Assembly: GCA_964006375.1 (NCBI GenBank)
Contig: OZ023265.1
Location: 114,879,358-114,943,357 of the forward strand
From: Tillus elongatus
Taxonomy: Eukaryota > Arthropoda > Insecta > Coleoptera > Cleridae
Reading direction: 5' to 3'
Length of the DNA: 64,000 bases
Position 1 is the stretch's first letter. Each line of letters starts with the position of its first letter. The position numbers and the translations under genes were made by a program. Positions 37,619 through 49,505 of this stretch are shown one piece after another. Below the pieces are notes generated by a model that worked only from the letters and a program-made list of their open reading frames with translations, had not been told where the DNA came from and did no database searches.

Positions 37619-37980
37619 TCGAGGACTCTGCAGAGGAATCAGGTAAGTACCGTCCAATTGAAGACCGTCACGGCCTTCATCTCGAGGTCGAGGCGGTGTG
37701 GCGACGGAACCGAGGAAGGGTAGAGCATGGTTTCTGGGTTGCTGGGGTTGGCAAAAAGGGCCCATTGTGGCCTACTTGCTTGGCGTTGGCCTCCCCACCA
37801 CTTCTACTGCTAGCATTATAAAAAATAGGAATGTAAAAGTAAAAAGAGCAACTAAGTTAATTGATATTTTTCTTTATTTTCGAATATTACAGTGGGTACA
37901 CAAAGTAAATTTAAAAATGTATTACTGCTGGTGATAGAGGGTCATTAAAAATGTATTACTGCTGGAGATAGAGGGTCATG
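37619..37980 (+). repeat. LINE 3' region with duplicated 33-34-bp tail unit
   Basis: Less AT-rich 3'-UTR-like sequence. At its end TAAAAATGTATTACTGCTGG followed by GATAGAGGGTCAT occurs twice in tandem (about 37912-37978). Short tandem 3' tails are common in LINEs that lack poly-A. The exact end is unclear. Confidence 0.6.
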
Positions 37981-38864
37981 AATGGGACGATATCGCCTTA
38001 AGATTGTGATGATAATGATGTATTACTAAGCTCTGTAAATTAAACTAGTCAGTGGTTATCTGCAAAAGGTCTTGTTAGTAGCACTGACAACCAAATTTGT
38101 AACCAGCATGGTGAATAGCTTTTCCCTAGTAATTAACATATGGTAATTAAGAATGTATATTTTGACAAGCGAAGTCTATTTATAGAACACTTCTTGGTTG
38201 GCTAACAGACTGAAAATTAAATTTGTTAGTTTACTTTTAATGATTCCTGGTTACACTCACCAAATAAAGTGATAAAGTTGAATAACCTGGCATTGCAGTT
38301 GCCAGCATTGCCGAAACTCTATACAGAAATATTCAAATGCTGCTAATATACATACACTCTTACATCACGATGGAGTGTTTGTCGGGAATAATAATACCAC
38401 CGGTTCAACAACCATTATACACGATGAGTTATCTTTCAATTCTAAATAGAGGAGTATTGAATAAACTCGGTGGGCAGCACGGAAGTGCCTTTTTAAATAA
38501 TTGCTCTTTGTTTTCAGGTATAAAAATAATTTGATGAATTATATTTTAAAGTTGTACCTAAGCTCATAGGAGCTTAGTTTGATATAGCTACAATAATATG
38601 GTTGGGTAAATCTGTTTTCAAATGTTAATAAATAATTCAAAGTATATTTTAACTATATTATTATTATAAATTAGAAGACAGCTGTTTCAGAACCGTGTCT
38701 GAACCTTTGTACCTAAAGTATATACGTTGTGGCGAGCACCTTTAATACAATAAAAAGTCCCTGTTCAAAATAAACATACTACTATCGGCACTGTTAATTC
38801 CCTATTAGAGATGTTACGCTTTTTGGTTCTTTACCTTCTTTTTAACTGAGTGAGAACTCGAGCT
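37981..38864. other. No recognised gene
   Basis: AT-rich spacer. A 65-codon frame at 38337-38534 has no recognisable domain. Confidence 0.45.
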
Positions 38865-39776
<912 letters not shown>

Positions 39777-39805
<29 letters not shown>

Positions 39806-40500
39806 GTTGGGTTGTTGTAGCTCGATTACGGGGCCCCAATCTGCCTACTCCCCAAATCTCGCCGGAGATCGTCTGTGAGGTCTCAGTGTGTTCAACCCTA
39901 GGCCTCAGAGAGATCTGGCAGTTCGTTGCAAGTCTTGTCTTATATATGTCGTTCCGTCTACCTGTTGCGTCATCAGTGAAAGTAGTGGGGTCACCGTCAA
40001 TTAAGTGGGGGGCTTTGGTCACCGTATCTAGAGGAGGATTAAGAGGGTCACCGGCATTTGTTGAGTCAAATAATGATGCAATAAAATTGTCTGTGGAATT
40101 TATTTCCTTTTTGTGTATTTGTAAAGAAGATATAATAGGTTTCCAAGTAGTCGGAAGGCGAAGACCATCATCTCTCTTATTTAAACAATCGGGACGTTTT
40201 TCAATCTCGATTGCTTCGCGGATAATTCTCGTTTTGAAATTGTAAACCGGTGCTATTGTTTTGGCATTATCGAAGTCTATTTTGTGCCCTGTATGAATAT
40301 GATGCATGGCCAGTGCCGATGAGCGGTAGGATTTTCTAACTGCGAGGGTGTGTTCGTATATTCTATTGTGGATGCGTCTGTTTGTTTGTACTACGTAAGT
40401 TCGGGAACAGTCGGAACAAGGAATTTCGTAAACTCCGTGGAATTCGTTTGGAATCGTATCCTTGAGAGTTTTTATAAGATTTGACAGCTCAAATCGATTG
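39777..40500 (-). pseudogene. PLE lineage-3 GIY-YIG endonuclease, C-terminal part
   Basis: The minus strand reads FHGVYEIPCSDCSRTYVVQT, then NRRIHNRIYEHTLAVRKSYR, SSALAMHHIHTGHKIDFDNA, TRIIREAIEIEKRPDCLNKR and a long hydrophilic tail to 39777. GVY...TYVVQTNRRIxxRIxEH is the GIY-YIG fold signature of PLE endonucleases (usually YIGQT). NFKTRIIREAIEI is the conserved helix after it. The GIY-YIG arginine and the following Glu-His are present. The RT is missing upstream, because the sequence jumps at about 40497 into an inverted copy of its own C-terminus. The open frame is otherwise intact, suggesting a young copy. Confidence 0.85.
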
Positions 40501-41322
40501 TTTAAATAAGAGAGATGATGGTCTTCGCCTTCCGACTACTTGGAAACCTATTATATCTTCTTTACAAACACACAAAAAGGAAATAAATTCCACAGACAAT
40601 TTTATTGCATCATTATCTGACTCAACAAATGCCGGTGACCCTCTTAATCCTCCTCTAGATACGGTGACCAAAGCCCCCCACTTAATTGACGGTGACCCCA
40701 CTACTTTCACTGATGACGCAACAGGTAGACGGAACGACATATATAAGACAAGACTTGCAACGAACTGCCAGATCTCTCTGAGGCCTAGGGTTGAACACAC
40801 TGAGACCTCACAGACGATCTCCGGCGAGATTTGGGGAGTAGGCAGATTGGGGCCCCGTAATCGAGCTACAACAACCCAACCTACCTTTATCCACCGCTCT
40901 AAGGAGTAGGCAGATTGAGGCCTTAGAGTGTCCTTACATATTTCCTTTACCTACCTTTGTCCACCACTCTACGGAGTAGGCAGATTGAGGCCTTAGAGTG
41001 TCCTTACATATTTCCTTTACCCACCTTTGTCCACCACTCTAAGGAGTAGGCAGATTGAGGCCTTAGAGTGTCCTTACATATTTCCTTTACCCACCTTTGT
41101 CCACCACTCTGAGGAGTAGGCAGATTGAGGCCTTAGAGTGTCCTTACATATTTCCTTTACCCACCTTTGTCCAGCACTCTGAGGAGTAGGCAGATTGAGG
41201 CCTTAGAGTGTCCTTACATATTTCCTTTGCCTCTTGAAAATGGCTCCAAAACAGGAGCCGAAACGTCGAGTTTCCATAAATTCTGGACGCGGTTTAACCC
41301 GAGAACCAAGCATGTCTCATAC

Positions 41323-41330
<8 letters not shown>
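40497..41330 (+). repeat. PLE lineage-3 tail, copy 3 (inverted partner of copy 2)
   Basis: A second, oppositely oriented copy starts inside the C-terminal coding region (LNKRDDGLRLPTTWKPIISS), is open for 142 codons (40481-40909), and then has five 70-bp units (about 40881-41230) and the GGAGCCGAAACGTCGAG terminus. Within the coding part it differs from copy 2 by very few residues (for example LQTHKK against LQIHKK, LSDSTN against LFDSTN). Copies 2 and 3 therefore form an ~830-bp-arm palindrome. Confidence 0.9.

Positions 41331-41411
<81 letters not shown>
41331..41411. repeat. (TA)n microsatellite after PLE lineage-3 terminus
   Basis: Perfect TA tract following CATGTCTCATACATTTATTT. As at 39.2 kb it begins at the PLE tail end. 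Confidence 0.98.
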
Positions 41412-41414
<3 letters not shown>

Positions 41415-42236
41415 GACATATAAGAACTTTTGTTCATTTTTGCATGGCCGACAACCAAAAAATCGATTAAACGTCTTGTGCTCGCAGGTTTTTGCCTATG
41501 TGAAAAGGAGATTGCAAAAATGGAAGCCGTACGAACAACATGCAGTGGAAGTAAGTATTTGTGAAGTAGGAGCGTCCTGAAGAAGCTTCACTTTTAACAA
41601 GATTGATAATGCCAGTTACAGAAAATAATAAAATAATATAATAATTTAATTAAGCTTACAATAAGCCATATTATACAAACGCAACTCACTTTGTCTCCTG
41701 GAGCTGTTTCAACCTTTTTATCTTACATTTAAATAGCTTCTTGTTACAAACAACTCATCTCAAAGCATTTACACTTTTTCAGTCAATTCAATATGAAATG
41801 TTACTCAAATAGTGATGTTATGTTCTTAAGAAACATTACTAACCAAAACTATTTAATATATCCATCTATATTTTTTGTATTTAACTTTATATCTCACAGT
41901 AATTTCTTTTTTTAACAAGAAATATAGCTCGCGGTAGTTTCCAAATTATTTGAACTTTAATTCTTAACAACTGAATTTTGGAACATTGCATCTGTAGTTT
42001 TCGCAATATGAGTTAAATTTCGTGGAAGAGCTTCAAAGATATATAATTATTGAGAAGAAAATTTGACACTTTGGGAAAAAATCAACTCTCAGAGCTGGCC
42101 AACAAACTTGTTCTTCGCTTCCGGAAATAATTTTTCAGTATAATGAAGAAAACCGGAAGTCTCTAGGTCGCTTAGAGTCCTGGCAAACCATGTTGTACAT
42201 ATATTATATAATTATGACTTTGTTTGTTTATATATA
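41412..42236. other. No recognised gene
   Basis: AT-rich. AAGTAGGAGCGTCCTGAAGA at 41561 is shared with 29351 and marks a small unidentified repeat. Confidence 0.5.
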
Positions 42237-43107
42237 TAGAGGGTGAGTCATAACTATTGAGACATAGAGTTAGCGCAGGAACACGCCTTACTAAAATGTT
42301 GCTGTGGAAAAAGATACAGGATGTTAAAAGTGATATATTTTTTTGCTAATAATTTCACAACGTATTGATAAATCGTTGTCAAAATTGGCACAGAGATATA
42401 ACCCTAGGCAATATATATTATTTTACTTATTACTTTACATTTTGTTACAGGGGGCACATGAGCTATATCACTGATGATAAAATTGAGTCATACATTTTTT
42501 GTGAAATTTTTTAGTAATTTTGATTATAAAACATGATCTAAACATCGTTTTTATGCAAAATTGTTATACTTGTTGCAACTTGATAATTTCAATCGTTTTT
42601 GAGGAAAACGCAATTGATAATTTCAGAGCCTCGGAAAGGAATTACAAATAAGATACAGTAGAACAACTTGTAATTCGGAATAATAAACAAAATAGCTTAA
42701 TAAAAACAGCAAACTCAAATTAACGGTTCTGTGTGGCGTCCTCCTACGTTTACGCCTTTTCTAATTCTCTTGATGAAGGAGTTTCTGAAATAAAAAAATA
42801 TTTTTCTGTCCCCTAATAAAATAAGCGCAATCTTGTATTTTTTCCCATAATTCCATTATGTGAAGAATACTTGTTCCAACTTGATGATTTTAATAGTTTT
42901 CGAGAATATCGCAATTGAACATTCCAGAGCCTCGGAAAGTAATTTCAAATAATATGTCATGTACGAATGGTGTGCTTTGGGCTGTCAGAAAATTGTTGTT
43001 AGTTAATGTCATTTATTGTGAGTGCTTAATTTTTTTTTCTGTCGCCTTATTGAACTGTTGTATTTTTAAAGAGAAATTAACAAGTTATCGTTACTTTTTC
43101 CATTGAA
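42237..43107 (+). mobile_element. Tc1/mariner-type element, putative 5' end and leader
   Basis: TATATATATAGAGGGTGAGT, then CATAACTATTGAGACATAG, looks like a TA-flanked transposon terminus. About 870 bp of leader precede the transposase start. The leader contains two diverged copies of about 95 bp (42550-42650, 42855-42955) sharing ACTTGTTSCAACTTGATRAT and CAGAGCCTCGGAAAG. The matching right terminus was not found. Confidence 0.5.
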
Positions 43108-43460
43108 ATGTCGCAGCATAATCATTTTACCAATGAAGAAAAGCGGGATATGATTTGTGCATACGCACAAGAAAATTTTTGTGCCCGATCGGCAGCCAGA
43201 AGGTATGGATTGTTATATGCAAACAGAGGGAAACCAAATTGTAAAATTTTTACAAATCTATATCGTCGTTTGGGCAAAAAAGGGTCATTCCGCAATAAAA
43301 ATCAGAGAAACAGATAACCAAGAAGATGAAATATTGATTAAAGTTGAAGAGGATACTGAAATAAGTTCACATCGTCTGTCAGCGGTAACAGGAGTAAGTC
43401 AGTCGATTAATATTATAATTCTAAGAAAAGATAACTTTTATCCATATAGCCTCACTCCTT
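43108..43460 (+). pseudogene. DUF4817-type Tc1/mariner transposase, N-terminal HTH region
   Basis: Starts MSQHNHFTNEEKRDMICAYA, then QENFCARSAARRYGLLYANR, RKP-like GKPNCKIFTNLYRRLGKKGS and FRNKNQRNR. It continues one frame over as DEILIKVEEDTEISSHRLSA and VTGVSQSINIIILRKDNFYP. The first block is the helix-turn-helix domain common in insect Tc1/mariner-like transposases (DUF4817); the second is the second HTH. A frameshift at about 43310 and loss of everything before the catalytic domain make it inactive. A TA tract begins 55 bp further on. Confidence 0.85.
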
Positions 43461-43512
43461 AGTTCTGTCAACTTATTTCGAATCAGCGTTGCACTGACAG
43501 AAATTTTACTAA

Positions 43513-43514
<2 letters not shown>

Positions 43515-43586
<72 letters not shown>
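43515..43586. repeat. (TA)n inside a transposase pseudogene
   Basis: TA tract sitting where the codons between the HTH and the catalytic domain should be. The sequence resumes at ACATTGATGGAGCAATTTTT, which encodes the first catalytic Asp. Confidence 0.97.
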
Positions 43587-43588
<2 letters not shown>

Positions 43589-43700
43589 CATTGATGGAGC
43601 AATTTTTACGAGACGAGGGGTTTTCAATTGGAGAAACATTCATTTGGTGGCCTTGGAAAGTCACTTTCTCAGAATCCATGGTTGAGAAAATGTCTCAATA
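43587..43700 (+). pseudogene. Tc1/mariner transposase, start of DDE domain
   Basis: DGAIFTRRGVFNWRN followed by decayed residues matches SDEATFTxxGxFNxRNxHYW at the first catalytic Asp. It is the continuation of 43108-43460 beyond the TA tract and degrades after about 35 residues. Confidence 0.7.
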
Positions 43701-43796
43701 AGATGATTTCTAACCACTACTGGGTAATGAGGTAGTGCTCCGTCTTACATAAACCACATTGTTTTTGTTAGATCTAGCGAGAGATCATTCAAAATG

Positions 43797-44013
43797 TCAG
43801 CAATAGTAGTTTATATAAAAAAATAGATATGTTTCTCCATTTACGTTTGGAGGAAGAACATATGGTCCATGTCGGTTTGGTCGCCTATAATGCCACTCCA
43901 AATTATATTTGAATTCATGCTGAAAATGTCTTCCATTAATAAGATTTTCTACTTCCCAGTAATGACTGTTTCTCCAATTGAAAACCCCTCGTCTCGTAAA
44001 AATTGTTCCATCA

Positions 44014-44016
<3 letters not shown>
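43797..44016 (-). pseudogene. Tc1/mariner transposase DDE piece, inverted copy
   Basis: The minus strand reads DGTIFTRRGVFNWRNSHYWE, then VENLINGRHFQHEFKYNLE, and shifted frames leading to PPNVNGETYLFF. This is the first-Asp region and the following GPYFxxxxxNGExYLxFL block. It is an inverted copy of the adjacent plus-strand fragment. Confidence 0.75.

Positions 44017-44083
<67 letters not shown>
44017..44083. repeat. (TA)n at the centre of a transposase palindrome
   Basis: CTCGTCTCGTAAAAATTGTT with CCATCAGTGTA on the left is the exact inverse of TACACTGATGG with AGCAATTTTTACGAGACGAG on the right. As TA is self-complementary, 43984-44115 is one continuous palindrome. Confidence 0.97.
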
Positions 44084-44085
<2 letters not shown>

Positions 44086-44290
44086 CACTGATGGAGCAAT
44101 TTTTACGAGACGAGGGAGAATCGACTCCTCAATAGCTATTTTTGGGTTATGAGCGCCCCATCTACGCCAAACTTTCTTATCCACATATTCACTGACAGAT
44201 AAATGAGTCTCATCACTGGAGAAAATTTTGCTTGAAAAATCAGCATCCATGGCCTTTCATTATTTTGGCGTAAGTTGAACTTTATCGCAA
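44084..44290 (-). pseudogene. Second Tc1/mariner-like DDE fragment
   Basis: The minus strand (44120-44250) reads DADFSSKIFSSDETHLSVSE, then YVDKKVWRRWGAHNPKIAIE. It resembles ADPxFxxKIxFSDEAHFxLxGYVNKQNxRxWGxxNP, a different Tc1/mariner-type family from its neighbour. The piece is joined at its downstream end to the 32-bp ACTGATGGAGCAATTTTTAC palindrome arm. Confidence 0.65.
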
Positions 44291-44935
44291 TTGAAATGTA
44301 AACAGATGCTCTACGAATTCATTATTTCTTAATGGGTTTACTTAAGTTTCAGGAGGTGTGCTTTATAAAATTGTAACAAAAAGCTTACATTATCCGAAGT
44401 TGTGTCACGCTATGTTACAAAAATAAGTTGCATAAAACCAGCTAGTGCTTCCATTATCTAATTGGACCACCATAATCGAATCAATTGACCCTGGAATGGA
44501 GAAATTCAGAATCACCCAAGACAGTAGTAGGCGTAAAGTAAACAATTTCTACCTAAAAAAGCAAGTGCACTATTTTTTGGTATAGGCAGGGTGCTGGCGA
44601 TTTTTCCCTCAAGGTAACACAGCCAATACTGACACAAATTAGTATTTCTCAAATAAACGGCGTCATGCAATGCATAGCGAAGAACATGCATGGCATGCTC
44701 AGTGGGATGATTGTTTGGCTCTATGACAATACTTGCCCATATGTGACGTATCGAACCCAAGATCTCATTACGTCATATGACCGGGAGCAACTTGATCACC
44801 CGTTATATGGCTCACACCTATGTACCGCTCCTATCATGTCGCGTTGCAAATATTGTTAAATCTGAGTAAATTTATAAAAAAGAAGTGTATACTTGCAGAA
44901 TAATTGAGTTAAATTTTATCGGTGGGTGTCATAGT

Positions 44936-44938
<3 letters not shown>
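44291..44938. other. No recognised gene
   Basis: A minus-strand frame of 82 codons (44512-44760) is unrecognised. It may be upstream sequence of the decayed transposase. Confidence 0.4.

Positions 44939-45027
<89 letters not shown>
44939..45027. repeat. (TA)n abutting a mariner fragment
   Basis: Perfect TA tract directly followed by mariner C-terminal sequence. Confidence 0.98.
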
Positions 45028-45031
<4 letters not shown>

Positions 45032-45232
45032 TCGCTTTTGCTTTGCATTTACCCGGTATAAGGCGCTCATTTACAAATCTACGGTGAATCCGCTAGCCCA
45101 CAGTGATTATCATCTATTTTTATTGCATTTAATGCCGGTCAGCGCTACGAGGAGGATTCCGACATTAAGCCGGCCATGGTTAGAATTTCAACCGACAGGT
45201 TTCTATGAGGAGGGAAAAACGAAACAGTAAGT
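45028..45232 (+). pseudogene. mariner (DD34D-type) transposase C-terminal fragment
   Basis: STVNPLAHSDYHLFLLHLMP corresponds to YSPDLAPSDYHLFxxLKxxL at the third catalytic Asp of mariner transposases. LSRPWLEFQPTGFYEEGKTK corresponds to the terminal WxxxxxxxFYxxGIxKL. Intervening residues are frameshifted. Only about 60 residues remain. Confidence 0.7.
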
Positions 45233-46394
45233 TAAGAAAGCAAACAATATAATAATGTTATATAACTGAAGGTTAGAAGATGTGTAACTATGACATCATA
45301 GGAAACAATAGGATTGTTTGGGAAGTTGTGAAAAGATTAAGCGCATTAGTATACAACCTTGACCATTTATCTCAGCGGAGCGAAATGAACCAGATTATTT
45401 TTTACCTGGCCGGAAGAAATGAAGTTAACTAATGGTCGGTTCGACAAGAACTGATAATATCAAACCGACTACCGCTGATTCCTTAGAATTCTTTGTGCAC
45501 ACCACAGAAGCAGCCAACTAATCACCACGTTAATCTGCTGTCGGGATCGGGAAGGATGTTTTAGTATTTAAGTAATTAAGTATATTTAACTAGAAATCAA
45601 CGAAGTTGCAGATCTCAGGAGTCACCCACTTAAAAACCGCTACTCAAAAATAATCAGAACGGCTCTAGTGTGATGTGTGAAATAAATATAAACAACAGTG
45701 TGGTAGTTCCAAAGGTAATCAGCGTCGTTACATTCTAAAGGCGATGTAGCATTGTCGTCAAATCCGTGATTTTGTCTGCAGCAAGTTCTTTCATTCAGTT
45801 ATACGTTGCACACTTCGCCAAGTTTCCAAAAACAAGTTTTTTTTTGTTGGTCTGCCGCTTTTTTACCAGTATGCGTTCTTCAGATAACCTTGTTATTGTT
45901 ATTATGTTTTTGAGTAAGCGTTGCACTTCTCTGGCCTCTTCGAGTAGCTTTCATTCATTCTCCTATAACCCTGTCTTTGTTATTTTTATCTCTGTTCTCA
46001 TTACAGAAGCTTCTATTCTTTTTATGGACTGATTATTCAAAGTTTAGCTTTCCAGACCATTAATTCCAACATTTTATACGTATGACTGAATTAACCTTTT
46101 CCTAGCTCCAGCTGAAAAGTTTGTTAGTGAGAAAACTATTTAGGCTACTGTGATAACAGTTGCTACGTACATTTTCACCATAAAATCTACATCATCCGCC
46201 GAAGTTCTATGTTTAATGTAAATTTTGTTCTTGAAAATTGTATAAATATCTATAAAGATTCGCTACTATAACCCACTTGCATCAGGACTTTTTTAACCTG
46301 CTTATGATGACTATAAAGCATAAAACCATTTGTTAGTATTTAGATATAATAGTTCTTATTTTTAGTATCATAAAAACATATACATTTTTCATAT
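45233..46394. other. No recognised gene; one decayed TAR hairpin
   Basis: AT-rich. AAGATTCGCTACTATAACCC with ACTTGCATCAGGACTTTTTT at about 46256-46296 is a degenerate TAR B-unit end. Confidence 0.5.
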
Positions 46395-47139
46395 TATTTG
46401 GAGCTGTTATTTTTGTTGTTGTTGCTGTTATGGCCAGATTACAAAACTGATAATGTAGCTTTTACTAAAGCGGACAAAGGTAATGCAACCTCAGCTATAA
46501 ATGGGGACGAATACAGCGTGAAACTTAATACTTTTATTACTGCAGAAAATTTGACAGAAATTAGGAGAGACCCAAAAAAGTTCCTGTTAAAAAACATTTA
46601 AAAATCAACTTTAAAATGCATCTGTGTTTAGTGAACAACAAAGTATTTATCTTTCATATAAAACTTCGGACCCACCAAATATGTATGGCTATTTACAAAT
46701 TAATAAACCAAAGATTCCAGGTAGGCTATGCCTCTAAACTGTCATTAGTTTCGTTTGATGTTTGTGGCATGTATTCTAAAATACCTCCTAGAGAAGGCTT
46801 CCCTTTAATAGAAAACCTTTTACTAGAAAGGAAAGTAAATGTCAATAAAAGACAGGAAATAATTAATCTTTTTAACAAAGGCTTATAACAAAACTATTTT
46901 GAATTTGATAATAAAATTTACATGCAAGATTAAGGCCTTGTTATGGGCTTTATTAGCAGATATATTTATGAAAAACTTAGAAAACCATATTTTAAGATCA
47001 GCAGTTTTACATAATATTGCCTTGTGGTACAGGTATCTAGCTGACATTTTAGCATGTTTTCAAGGTAACTCCACAGAATTTAGAGTTTTTATATTTTATG
47101 AACAATAACCTTCATGCAAATATCAAATTGATTCTAGAA
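46395..47139 (+). pseudogene. PLE lineage-2 reverse transcriptase, 5' part
   Basis: Frames contain DNVAFTKADKGNATSAINGD (the KADKGN block of PLE RTs), SLVSFDVCGMYSKIPPREGF (motif A, SxDVxxxYxxIPxxE), LLWALLADIFMKNLENHILR (motif B, LSPxLAxIFMxxLE) and YRYLADILACFQGN (motif C). In motif C the first catalytic Asp of the expected YVDD is Ala (YLAD). Frameshifts and stops occur between blocks. The gene is interrupted at about 47139 by a TAR insertion and resumes at about 48285. Confidence 0.82.
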
Positions 47140-48059
47140 AAATTCTGGACGCAGCAAGTGCGTTATGGTAGTGAATTTTCATAAAAATGTTTTTAATAGG
47201 AAATATGTTTTTTTTTAAGAAAGCAGGCATTAAATTTGGTTACCAGTATAACCTATATAGTAAAAACAATGTGCCATGTTTCATCAAAATAACTTTATTG
47301 TTTGAAAACGTACAAAAATTTGACTAAAAAAAAAAAAGAAAAATTGTATCACCAACGACTTATGGGCCATGCTGTGATTGTAGTAATAATTTTTTAAGAT
47401 GTAGCTCAAAATACCCTATAATTAATGTATACAATTTTTTTCATATCTTGTATAATAAGGGATATATTGAGTTTTATTGATTTTTTACGCAAATTCGACA
47501 AAAAGTATATACCATTAAACGATAAACTATATAGCTAAGACCACTGACAAGCATCAGAGAAAGGGTCTATTTGAAATAAATTTTCTGGAAACATTTTAGA
47601 AAAATGGAGGACACTGACCGTTGGAACTAAGACTTCAGGGTTTGTAAAACATTCTTCTTGAGACATTTTCTTTCCAAAGCGCGTATTAAAGTCAAGTTCT
47701 TTGCCTAAATGTTGCTAATTTTGACGTTTTAAGTCGCGACTTTGACGTTTTGAGGAAAACCCCAAATTATGTTTCTTTAAATGCCTGTAACTTTTTTGGC
47801 TTTTGACCTACAGAGCTAGATTTTGGTAGGTATTTTATCTCTAGCGATATAAACCCGCATACACTATTTGTTTCACGTTCTTTGCTTAAACATTGTCAAT
47901 TTTGATGTTTACAATTACGAGTTTGACGTTTTGAGGAAAACTCCAAAAATTTTTTTTAACTAACTGTAACTTTTTTATCTTTAAACCTAGAGACCTAAAT
48001 TGTGGTACATGGTTCGCTCCTTATAATTAATACAAACACACGCGTTCCAAATTTGGTTG

Positions 48060-48156
<97 letters not shown>

Positions 48157-48285
48157 CGAAACTGACCCCGGATATGTGTTCTAGGGGGCCTAATTAGCGC
48201 TCATTTGAAGAAAATTTTTCAAAATTCAAAAGTCGAGATCTCTTCATTAGTAATTTTTTTTTAAGAAAATTCACTTATAGCTAGC
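47139..48285 (-). mobile_element. TAR element inserted in a PLE reading frame (~1.15 kb)
   Basis: PLE coding stops after NNLHANIKLILEK and resumes with SNSINFLDFSIEKL, so everything between is insert. It begins TTCTGGACGCAGCAAGTGCG and ends GAAAATTCACTTATAG, with the B terminus, middle modules, M arm, TA tract (48060-48154) and L arm (AGGGGGCCTAATTAGCGCTC) in order. CTAG occurs at both junctions (GATTCTAGAAAA, ATAGCTAGCAAT). It could be a 4-bp duplication, or coincidence. This copy defines the family's ends. Confidence 0.82.
48060..48154. repeat. (TA)n microsatellite inside inserted TAR
   Basis: Perfect TA tract at the M/L junction of the inserted TAR copy. Confidence 0.98.
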
Positions 48286-49505
48286 AATAGTATAAATTTC
48301 TTAGATTTTAGCATTGAAAAGTTATAATCTAACTCATTCGGCCTTTTCAAAATACAGGAAACCTACATTCACAGACCCAACTATACCATACGATTCATGC
48401 CACCCATTTCCACCATAGCTGTGTCAGCCTCTCATTTAATGATCCATGCTGCATTTTCAATACCTATGCCTAAAACCAATTTTGTAAAAGACATTTCAAT
48501 AATCAAGCAAATAGGATTCAATAATGGCTAGCCTGTTAAAATAATAGATAAGGTGTTAGACAGAAAAGAACACAAATTGGCCGCTGGCTTGATTTTTCAA
48601 ATATTAGAACGAAAAAATATATGTTTCGATGACTGATTACGAAAACATTTTAGAAAACATCTCAATAATTGTAAACGCCCGTACAAATACAAAGCTAGCC
48701 TTCAGATCTTGGAACCGGACGCATGACAAAAGTTGGCGTTTATAAAAATCACCTTGTGCACATGTAACGCAATAAAGTCATCTGCTTCGGCCAAACTTCT
48801 AGAAGTTTAAATACCAGGTACAAGGATCATATTTCTGCACTTAGAATTAACCTCGCTGACAAATCTACATTTGCAAAACATATAATTGATACTCAATATA
48901 GACCCTCAGTAAATAACCGCATAAAGCCGCTAAATTTTTGAATGACAAGGCCAAACTTGACGTTTCGAAGCTTTGAAAGTAAAAAGGCATATACAGGGCA
49001 ATCACTGCTTGTTTTAAATTGGAAAACGTATATCAGGGATTCCTCTTTCGTGGAAACTTTTCTTTTCAGTTACATATATTAAACGAAAATCTAACTATAC
49101 TAATAATAGTTATAATAATGTATGTATGTCGATATTTTCGTTATATAGAAAACCTGCTTTATTGCTCTCATTGTTAATTAGTTGTTATTATTACGATTGT
49201 TGTTATTCTTATTATTGTTACAAGTTGATTCTATTTTTATGTTAAATATTGACATGCATCACATAGACATTTTAAAGACCTCATCTGTCATTTCCAGTTT
49301 ACTTATTTTTTCTAAAGAATTTTTTGATCAGAACGCCGTAACATAGCAACGAGTGTTTTTTTATTTATATGTACTTGTCACGACTGCGTATAAATAAATT
49401 TAGTTTTCTCATATCTGGTGATGCCCTAAAGCAGAAAACCGGTTACAGAGAGGAAAACTAACACTTGTGAAGCCAAAGAAGTAGTCTCTACATCAGTATA
49501 TAAGT
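48285..49505 (+). pseudogene. PLE lineage-2 RT end, GIY-YIG domain and tail
   Basis: Pieces are SNSINFLDFSIEKL (motif D region, xFLDLxI), HSAFSKYRKPTFTDPTIPYD, ASHLMIHAAFSIPMPKTNFV and KDISIIKQIGFNNG. A degraded GIY-YIG follows: CFGQTSRSLNTRYKDHISAL, then DKSTFAKHIIDTQYRP. The tail AAAACCGGTTACAGAGAGG ... GAAGCCAAAGAAGTAGTCTC ends near 49495. YIGQT has become CFGQT. PLEs retrotranspose using the GIY-YIG nick and the telomerase-like RT; this one is dead. Confidence 0.8.

Noticed and set aside
39886..40245. Plus-strand 119-codon and minus-strand 103-codon frames opposite the PLE lineage-3 C-terminus
   Set aside because: They are antisense shadows of the GIY-YIG protein tail, present on both palindrome arms.
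47139..48285. Intron within the PLE gene
   Set aside because: The insert has TAR sequence end to end and a TA microsatellite, lacks splice-site consensus at its edges, and matches many dispersed repeats.
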